Shown in pieces: positions 11,901 through 22,900 of a DNA stretch of 64,000 nucleotides (position 1 is the stretch's first letter; the number at the start of each line of letters is the position of its first letter). Position numbers and translations under genes: made by a program. Origin of the DNA: Procambarus clarkii (taxonomy: Eukaryota; Arthropoda; Malacostraca; Decapoda; Cambaridae); assembly GCF_040958095.1 (NCBI RefSeq), contig NC_091193.1:19976722-20040721 (forward strand). Reading direction: 5' to 3'. The notes under the pieces were generated by a model. It was given only the letters and a program-made list of their open reading frames with translations, made no database searches and was not told where the DNA came from.

Positions 11901-14900
11901 CTTACCACACACAGCTGTGACACGAACAAACTGTTTATAACGGTCAACAACTTTTCAGCTGTCAACTAAAAAATTAACAAAAAATACTGCATTATTAACT
12001 TACCTGAAATAAACTTGTAACATATCTTTGCTGGGTCATACATTCGGTTTCAATCCGATTTACATAATCTTCTACAAGGTTCTCTGTGTCTCTCTCAAGG
12101 TTATGTGGAGAATCTGGGACTTTTCCACCATGGATCACATCACCAAATGTTACATCTGTTGAGATAATATATAAATAATTCCTCATCAAAATTCTTTAAC
12201 ATGCAGTTGTACTATATAATTACTCTTAAAAACTACAAGTTTCTATACACTTAGGGTACTTATAAATATCTCACCAGGAAGAGAGGAAGGAGTCTGTAAA
12301 TGCTAGGGGTTACCTGTCCCTGCCACAACTAAGACAGATACAGTACTAGTAAACACATCAATACACACTAAATATCAATGACTAAGCATAATCAGTCCAA
12401 ATTCCTGATTTTCATAAGGCAACAGAATCCACAAAATATTATGAATAATATTTTGGGTGAGCTCTCAGGCCCCCCCTGGTAATAATCTACCCCCTTGTAG
12501 ATGAAAGTAGTGTACAACAATACTGTACTAGTCTTTAGCAGTTATTTATGCTAATATGGTACATTTTCCAACATTTTCACTTTATTATCTCTATAGATTA
12601 AGATCCTATTATTTAATGAACTAGATGTACAGATATTCTAATTGTAGCCTATTAATTGAGACATTCCTGAGCTGGCAAATCAAGATACAATTTTTTTAAT
12701 GATTACTGAGGGGGAGGGGGATGGTTGTAAATCATATGTTCACTGCAAATGAAACAAAATTATTTCTTCAATTGAAATTCAAATGCCCCCCCAAGCAGAT
12801 TTCCAATAAGAAAAAGAAAAATTAACTATAAAAATCAGAAAATATCTCTACTGGAGATATTTAATTATGAAACTACGACAACTATGAAACCGTAGAAAAA
12901 TTTACCCAACAGTGTATTACATCTAACCATGACCTACTGGAGTCAAATACGATAAAAAAAAACAACATAGTTTAGGCTATGTTTTCAAAATCTAAAAATA
13001 CATATGGTATAAGTAAATGAGGAGGAAGGAAAAGATATATGGACCATGTGGAACTGCAGAGAAAATTGGCCATGTGAAGTGTGTGGTAGTAAAGTGGGCC
13101 AAGAAAAATACGGTACTCTATGATGGTTGGAAAATGAGCAGGATGGCTGATGGTAGACTTAAATAGAAGACATACAAATATCCAGTAAAGAGAATTAATA
13201 GTGTACAAGTAACTCAATAAAGACAAAATGAGAAAGAATGCGGGAATAAAACAGGCCTGATTATTTTAAATCGGGATGGCACATATGCTTTACGTTATGT
13301 CAGACTTAGCACAAAAGAATTCTTAAGTAAAACATGTCATCAGACAGTGATAAACAAATAGATAACAATATCTTAATTATCTTAACCATATTTCACACTT
13401 TCATGTGATGTCAACATAGATTCTCAAGATTAACTAAAAGTAATTCTTTACCATTTTTCAGCTTAAGTTGGACGAGCTTGAGTGAAGCTCCAGCATCTTC
13501 TGTGGGATCGTGACCATGTTTGCTTCCCTGAATATCTTTACCAAGAAAAAGTTTTGTTAGCAGCTTCAAAGACGAACGTTTTTTCCTTATATGACTCAAA
13601 TTGTACACTAAAGAGGAATCAATCACATACGGGTGCATGACCTGAAAACATAAATTATTAAATATAATATACATAAGTAAATATACATAATATTTTATAT
13701 ATATAGTATATATACTGTATGAATGTGTATATATGTTTGTAAGTACTCACCTAGTTGTCCTTGAGGGGGTTGAGCTTTGGCTATCTGATCCCACCTCTCA
13801 ACTGTCAATCAACTGGTGTAACTGATTCCTGAGCCTACTGGGCTCTATCAAATCTACATTTGAAAGTGTATGGAGTTTGCCTCCATCACCTCCAGGAGGC
13901 CTGGTCGAGGACCGGGCCGCGGGGACACTAAAAAAGCCCCGAAATCATCTCAAGATAGATCACATCACTGCCTAATGAATTCCATTTTGCTAACTACTCT
14001 ATAACACTGAAAAAATTCTTTCTAATGTCTCTGTAGCTGATTTGGGTACAAAGTTTCCACCTGTGTTCCCTTGTTCATGTTCCACCCATGCCAAATAGTT
14101 TGTCTTTGTCAACCCTGTCAATTCCTTTGAAAATTTTGTAGGTGGTGATCATGTCTCCTCTTACTCTTCTGTCTTCTAGGGACGTGAGGTAGGATGTATG
14201 TAAGTACTAGTATATATATGTATGTATGCATGCAATTGTTTCTATAAACCCTAGAGCAATACTATACATTAATTATTTAATAGCCCACTATTGCTTTGGA
14301 AGTAAAAAGTTAATGACAAATGCAGCACAGTGTCATTAACCCTTACAAGGAACAGATTATTTAAAATTGATTATGAAGTGTACTCAGCTCAACAGCGGCC
14401 TGAACAGCTACATTACGTTGACACTTTGAGCCCATTGGCAGCAATAAACTTGCCTCACATAAAGTCCTTCACTGAGACAGACGACGTTTACAAAATGCTT
14501 GACAGAACAGTTTCTACATCTTTTAACATTTTTAGACATCTGGCATTAAGAACAGATACCTGCTGTTCTGGCTGGCACCACAACAAGAAAATATCACCCA
14601 ATGAAGTAGATCTAATTCCATCAGGAATAACTTATCCCTGTTCAACACTTGGTCACCATTACAAGTGCTGTAACAATTCATTGTAAATATACAGAAGGTA
14701 TTCTTTTTCTTACTAGAAATGTAAAAAAAAAAAAAAAAAAAAATCAACAAGAAAAATACCTACTAATGTAGGTGATTAAACTCCTGATTTATATTAAAAT
14801 AACTATAAGTAATATATATATATACTGTACACTGTATATACATTTTTTCTCATATAACATATTACAAATTATAATGCAATGTAATAATTTTTGTTTGTGA

Positions 14901-17900
14901 GTATTAAGTGTTGTTTTCCGATTGCTTATGTCTCCAAAATACTACAGGCTATTATTATAATACAAAATACAAAATGGTTAATATTTCCTTAAGACATTGT
15001 TGTGATGAAGACAGTTTAGGGAAGACATCGTGAAGGTACTTGAAGGCTGTCGACTCATCATCTAGAGCTGTGACATTGTTTCGCCTTAAGGTACATTCAA
15101 GAAGTCTTAATTAAAATTCCAGGCAAAGTTTTGAGGGAATAATGGTAATTTTCTACACTTTGGAGGCATAAGCTATCAGAAAACACTTGCTACCAAGGGA
15201 ACAATAAAAATTGTTAGTAATAATAATTTAACACACCAACAAGTCATTATGTAAAAATAATAATGTATTCAACATGCTTGTAACTCAAAGATTACACAAA
15301 CCTTCATAGCTTTTAAATCAGAATCCAGAGAGTGGCCTACAAGAATGGCATCCGCTGGCAAGAGTTCCTCAAGATCTTGTTGAACATCTTTAACTCGCGT
15401 GTAGACATTATTCAACATGCTTTTAGTTATGCCAGAAAACTGTGTCAAATAGTTGATGATCGGATTTTTTGGCTTCACCAACTTATGGTAAATTAGCTGT
15501 GGAGGATATAAAAACACACATCATTAAACAGTTTATATTGATTAGGTACAGTATATCTCGTTGAATAATAGACTTAATAGATTTTAATGCTGTACTATGC
15601 AACATTACTAACCTAATTATATTGTGATTGCAGTGAATCTTAAGACCATATTTTTAAACTATGCCAGGCATTTCAGATGCTCAATGTGTTAGTTATGCTG
15701 TTCTTGGTAAGAAGAAAGCACCTAGTTACTGTAATTATAAACATGAAAACATGGCTGAGGTATGTGATTTGCCACATAAGTAAATTAATACTTCATCTGT
15801 AGCAACCCACTCCAGACTGGAACCTAAGTAGCAGAAGTTACTGCAGTGGGCTTCTTGTCCCATTCTGGATAATCCCTATTTAGATTCAACCCCTCTCCCA
15901 TATGCTGCAATGGACAATATTTTTAAAGCCAGCTATACCATTTGTTTCAGTGATGCATGCCAGCATCCTATCCCATTCTTCTACCACCCTATTACAAGGC
16001 CAATATTTCCCCATATCCTTCTTCCTCAATCCGAACTTCTGCAATGTATTGTCATTTTTAAAAAGATTCTCTCTACACCCAAATTTCATGTTACATTTGA
16101 TAAGAAGCCATTCACACAAGGGAGCAGATCAAAGAACAGTATTTCATGGAACTCAGTGCCCTACTTCCCAAGTTACAATAAATGTTATTGCATATACAGT
16201 ATATTTATTATTTAACACTGTACAGTGATTCAAACTGCATAAAATCATAATGCAGGAGGAAACATGCCTAACCTGTTATATTTATGTTTGTGTGTTGTAC
16301 TAAATGCCTTTTACTTGACTACATACATACAACCAAGCAAAATATTTATGAATTCCCCGAAATATTTGCTTTCAGTTCACACAGAACATTGTTGATTAAG
16401 ATGCTAAACAAAACCGTACCTCCATATCCTCATTCACCACGGAGATGCTGGTTAGCTCCAACTTCCTGGCAGTTGTCAAGCACATCTCACAATCCACACC
16501 AAACATTGGGGAAGTGGCCGTTACCTGTGCAATATGATATATTGAACATGTTGAAAATATATTAATTATCAGGGCAATATACAAGATCTGGAATCATTAT
16601 TAATTAACTTTCATTATTATTACACACACACACTCTCTCTCTCTCTCTTTGGTAGCTCTTTCTTGTAAACATATGTTGTTGAATATGACCGAAAAGGTAA
16701 GATTAATAATTTTAACACAAATTTTCTCAATATTTCTTATGTTTCTCTTCACTGTTGATGGTAATTGAAAAATTGATGCTTCTATATTGGTTCGGGGTCT
16801 TGAAGTGGGTAGAATATAGTTGTACATTAATTGGCTGTTGATTGTTGATTGCCCAGCAATCAACAGCCAATTAATGCACAACTATATTCTACCCACTTCA
16901 AGACCCCGAACCAATATAGAAGCATCAAGAGGAAGTATGGGCCAATAGGCCTTCTGCAGTTACAGTACTTCCATTCTTATGTTTGTATACCCTGTGTTCG
17001 TGTTCTATCATGTGCAAATGTCAATCACCTCACCCAAAACTTTTGTACCATATCACCTCACCCAAAGCGAGTATAAGTATGGATGTATTTTGTATGTTTA
17101 CAGGTTACAATTGTGTGTGTAAACTAAAGTCTTTGAAAATGTAATAAGTTATTACGAAACGCGTTCAGGCGTCAGACTAGAAATAAAAATGAATTTTGGA
17201 GAATTGATTTTTCAATTACCATCGACAGTGAAGAGAAACATAAGAAATATTGAGAAAATTCATGCTAGAATGATTAATCTTACCTTTTCAGTCATATTCA
17301 CCATCATGTATATATACATATATAAATTTCATAAGTAAAATCATAATATTTTTAAATGACCTCAATGACAAAAATAATTTTGCAGATAATGCACAAAGGT
17401 AGAAAGAGCAAGTAATTTGACAGCTGATAATGTACTCTGCATAGGGACTACTCTATAATACATATAACTTGTAAATTTGTGTAAGCAAACCTTGTTTGTA
17501 AGTTTCTAATAACTTTGTCTAAAATTCTTTATTAACAATTGTATTTCCCTCTTCTGATTCCACTTTTTTAAGCCAGCTTCTTGTTTTATAAAGCTTTCTT
17601 TAATGTTCACTTTCCTGTGAATTTCCAATTCATCACAGAAATATAACAACAATCATGCAACTTTATTTCTATGCACAAAGTCAAAAGAATGTTAATATAG
17701 CCCTTCTCTTCATAAAACCATACCTTCCTAATATGCCACTCTTCTTTGTCAACTATATTGCATTTTAAATAAGATAACCAAAAATAATTACCATATTAAA
17801 AAAGCAAAAAAATTGGCCAAATAAACTTCTGAATGTTCTCTTTGTTGTTGTTGTTGTTGTTATTCACAACATTACTAGATTTGTTTCCTTTCCTTTCAGA

Positions 17901-19485
17901 TTTTCTATTTCTTCACAAGCTTTTATTTAAAATAAAAATCCAATAATAAATATTTATTCAATGACAGTTAAGGATTGACAGCTAAGAACTACTGTATTGT
18001 ACTATGTTCAGAAAATCAATTATGGTACAATACACAGAAATATTGCCTAGACAAAACGGATGGTAAATACCTCACTATAAACCTTGCGTGTAAACTTGAA
18101 CTCTGGGTCTCCGTATCCAGGGCAATCAGGAACTGGTGATGGAAAACCATGTTCGATCATATCTTCTACACTCAGCAACAATGACCTCCTGTCAAATTTA
18201 TCAGTGTGGGATGACTTCACTACCTTTCCATCTTCATGGATTAGGGAAGTCTTATTCGTTTTCATAATTTCTTTGAAGACATCCTTGCTACAAGCAACAG
18301 GAAACATCGAAACAATAGATCGATTTATCAGTTTATTTTCTTCAGCTCCTTCGAGTGTTTTGAAACCTGTAAAAATCAACAACGTTGAATGTAATGAAAC
18401 GCCATTTTCTGAGTGAGCTGGAGGCTCCCTGGAGCTATTGGACTAATATATGCTATATTAATCTCGGGCATCAGTCAATAGAAGTTCAGTCTACTCCACA
18501 TACAATTAGGGTATTGATGAATTTATGAATCAATTTCATCCATGCAATAATAAAAATATACTACTGTACTATAAAACTATTAAGGTTATACAGAAAAGTA
18601 ATTATAATTTGTATTATATACTACTGGACTAGCTCGCTTATCTGGATTCCACTTAACTGGATATTTGAGTTATCTTGCCAAAAATACACCTGGATAATTT
18701 TCTGGCAAATCTTCGCCATATCCAGACAGAAATCCGGATAACTGGAGAGTAGGTTACGCAAATTTTCAAGACCTATAGAGTATCACACAAGAAGACAAAC
18801 TACAACAAGGTAAGCTGAAGTTTCTCTTTTAAATTATATTTTTCATTTATAGTGTGTGTGGAAATTTAAATTGTTGGGTGTTGTGGTACAAAAAATTGCC
18901 AATATGGTCAATTTAAAATTGTTTGTCAGAATTCTGCTTATCTGGTTCATCAGGAGAGGGGGTCCTTTTCATATAGTCCAGACAAGTGAACTTAAACACT
19001 TCTGTACTGTACATGGTTTGGTTCCAAGATATGCTCTTTCCAGGTTGAAATTTAATACAGTATTCTAAACCATTTTTGCTATATAAGGAAAAAGAGTGGT
19101 GTGGGCAAAGGCAGGTGGTGGTAATTTCCATACTAGCCTACATGGTATGGTTTCGGTATACACTATCGGGGACAGTGAGCTGCTTTAGCTCATCAAGGGT
19201 CCCTGTATCATTTGCATATTAGACTGTTGTATTTTCAGTACCTTAAGGCATCAAGGCATAAGAAGAAATTTTAATGCAAGTAAGCTTGTTCAAGTTCCAA
19301 ATATTGCTCTAAATATTTTTACCCAAAACTATGTATTAAAATGGATATAAAATGTACCACTACAAGGCTACATGACCTACATCACTACAGTGCAGTGTGT
19401 ATATCATATTATTTATATTATATATAATATATAATATAAATAATATGATATACACACTGCACTGTAGTGATGTAGGTCATGTAGG

Positions 19486-19538
<53 letters not shown>

Positions 19539-19921
19539 GTACCTAGTAGCCAGAACTCACTTCTCAGCCTACTATTCAAGGCCCGATTTGCCTAATAAGC
19601 CAAGTTTTCCTGAATTAATATTTTTACTATAATTTTTTTCTTATGAAATGATAAAGCTTCCCTTTTCACTATGTATGAGGTCATTTTTTTTTATTGGAGT
19701 CAAAATTAACGTAGATATATGACCGAACCTAACCAACCCTACCTAACCTAACCTAACCTATATATATAGGTAAGGTTAGGTTAGGTAGCCAAAAAAAGCT
19801 AGGTTAGGTTAGGTTAGGTAGGTTAGGTAGACGAAAAAACATTAATTCATGAAAACTTGGCTTATTAGGCAAATCGGGCCTTGTATAGTAGGCTGAGAAG
19901 TGAGTTCTGGCTACTAGGTAC

Positions 19922-19975
<54 letters not shown>

Positions 19976-22900
19976 AAAATCTTAAATATAAAATGGCATT
20001 CTTTAGATATTACACAGACACTGACAACAAAAAATAGAAACAAAGTATCCCATAAAAAACTAGGAATACGTGATAATGAAACACTATATTTACCACTGGG
20101 CTACACTGCCCAATAAAAAAGGAAGCTTGGCTTCAATCAAATGTAAGCACTAAGTTTCAAGTTAATATGACAAAACTTTCTCAAAATACTGAACAGAAAC
20201 TTAAAATAGAAATATATATACAAACAAATGACAAAATCATTGTATTCCTGCCAGACATACCTAATGAAGAAACAATCTTATGGCTACTTACTAAGATCAA
20301 ATGATTCTTTCATGGAGCATAATTACCTGACACTACTTTATCTTTTAGGCGCCTTGAGAGTGGGATGTTGAGAAGCTCCTCAAATGGCCCAACATTGTAT
20401 CTTGAAGGTGCCAGTAATTCTAAACAATGATGCATAAGAGAAGAAGTTCGTGGCAGTGCTTTTGACAGAGACTTTGGCAAGTCCTCACTTCCTTTTGAGG
20501 TTTCATCTTCTGGGCAATCTATATTAGTATCTATTTCATCTTCTCTCTTATTACAAGCATCAGAGTCCATTGTGTCAGATTTTTTCTGAGATTTCTCCGT
20601 GATAAAATTGTCTGAAGTGGCTTTTTCCTCTGAATTACCCACTTTATGAATTTCTGATGAATCCACTTCATTTACCAAGTCACTAATGCTCACTCCCTCA
20701 ATGACAGCAGTGATAACATGAGAAAACTTTCTGGTACGAATTACTTTGATCCATCTGCAATATAAAATCGTTAGCACATTTCTTACATAATAGAAATACG
20801 AATTCAAGTATGTATCATAATTAATCTAATTCTGTGGACAATGAAGTCCAGTGTCGAAATAAATATAAAGACTAATAAAATCAATGAAATATATATATAT
20901 CTAACATGGCTAGAATTTTTTATTTACTGCATACAGTAAATTCATACCATAGCAAATTTAATTCATAATTCTAAGAAAGGACGAAGATTGTTAAATCTTT
21001 TATATTGTGGTTTGAGATAAGAAAGTTCATGACCAACAGGGAAACTGTCAACTGCTCCAGTCAGAAAGTTACCCGCTACAGTACTTCCAAATATAAATTA
21101 ACAGCAGAAGCTTCAGTATGTGCATCTATTATCATTACCCTATTTCCCACTTTCATCGGGCGGGACAAAAAGGTGAATAATACTGCAAAGCAAAACCAGG
21201 TTGTAGATATTAAAGAGAGAAATATTTTTCATACATTTGTTATATAACTTACACAATTTAGCATCACAAAGCAAGCACAACCACACTCCATGTGTCATCC
21301 ACTAGCCCGTCCTCCTAAGGTTTCCCAACGTCAAGAAAATGGTCAATTTAAAGTGTCCTCTCCTAACCTACCAGAGGACCCAAAACAGAAAACAGGACAG
21401 TACATCACTTTCGCGAGCCGCTTCCATTTTCTAGCATGACAATTTTTGGCCTTATGTAACTCATACGAGCGAAATGCGACGTTACTTCTAAGAGGACTTC
21501 CACTACTTCATAATACAAAGTGTGCAGTGCTCATCATGAATTTTTTATTTTATTTATTTATTTATTTATTTATACATACAAGAGTTCTTACCTTCTTGTA
21601 CAGCCACTAGCACTAAATTTCACTACTAAATTTTCCTTGCTCTCCTCATACAGATTGTAAAAAAATCAACAGGAAGATAAAAATACACAGAAACATTAAC
21701 AATGTGGGAACTGGTAACATACAAAATAATAATTATTTTGAATTACAGTAATGTATGTATAAAGCAAGCAGTCAGGTTCTACTTACCTAGGTGTATCCGG
21801 AGACCTGTTGTGAAGGAGTGAAAACATCAAAAAACTCCGAACATCACTCATAAATAATGGGAAGCGCTTATCAGCACTCAAATTCAGACTGCTGCGCTCT
21901 CCAGTGTCATTGAGAAATGCCCTTGGCCAAGCCTATGAAAAGAAAAAACTTTACCATAAAAATATCTATATACAGCCCAAGAGACAAATCTAGATAAGTT
22001 TTGATTGCACGAGGATGGTGAACCTAGATATGGGCTAGCACATTTTGGGATACAGATTGGTGTAATGAGTAATTACCTAAGTGTAGTTACAGGATGAGAG
22101 CTACGCTCATGGTGTCTCGTTTTCCCAGTACTCTTTGTTGTATAACGCTTTGAAACTACCGACGGTTTTGGCCTCCACCACCACCACCTCGCTTAACTTG
22201 TTCCAACCATCTACAACTCTCTTTGCAAAAGAATACTTTCTAATATTTTTTTGGCATCTTTGTTTCTTTAGCTTGAATTTGTGTCATCTTGTTTGTGAAG
22301 TTGCTGGTTTCAAGAATTCTTCTTGTCAATTTGGTCCATTCTGTTACTGCAGTATTGTCCAAACACACTTCCTTGATATCCCTTTCTCATTTACAACTTG
22401 TGCGTACTTTAATTGCCTCTTTGTGCTTTTCTAGTTCTTTATTAACCTCTTCTATGCGAGTTGTCCATGATGTTTCTCTTTACATATGAGTGTAGGGGTG
22501 CAATGATTACAGGGAATATAATAACCACAGGTTCCTGTTTGATGATGATAGGATGTGGTGAAGTTGTATTTAGTGTTATTGTTTAGACGACATTCGGATT
22601 TCTATAAAAAAAAAGAAAAAAAAAAAAAGAATAATCTGGGAAAGAAATGCAGTGGTTACTATGCTGTGAAAATAATATAAAAATTGAGACTGTGGGTAAG
22701 ATCCTAAACAGATCTTGCATTTTCTATATGGTCAAACCATAGAACATTCAGCACTGTACATACAAGAACAATATTTTAGAAGCACAGCATGATATAACTA
22801 CGGGAATAAGGTCAGTAAACTTAGGAACAGGTACCAATTTAGGCATCTTTACATAATAAGCTCTTGGCAACCTACCAGAGTAACCTTGAATTCAAAATAC

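Noticed and set aside
14330-14686. A 118-codon plus-strand frame
   Set aside because: Antisense to a REXO5 intron, no family similarity, no splice context.
17120-17175. A hammerhead-type ribozyme: stem GTAATAAGTTATTAC followed by GAAAC
   Set aside because: The required CUGANGA core is not present before the stem.
19720-19840. An interstitial telomere
   Set aside because: The TTAGG/CCTAA runs are short, facing, and confined to the repeated palindromic element, with the same layout in five copies.
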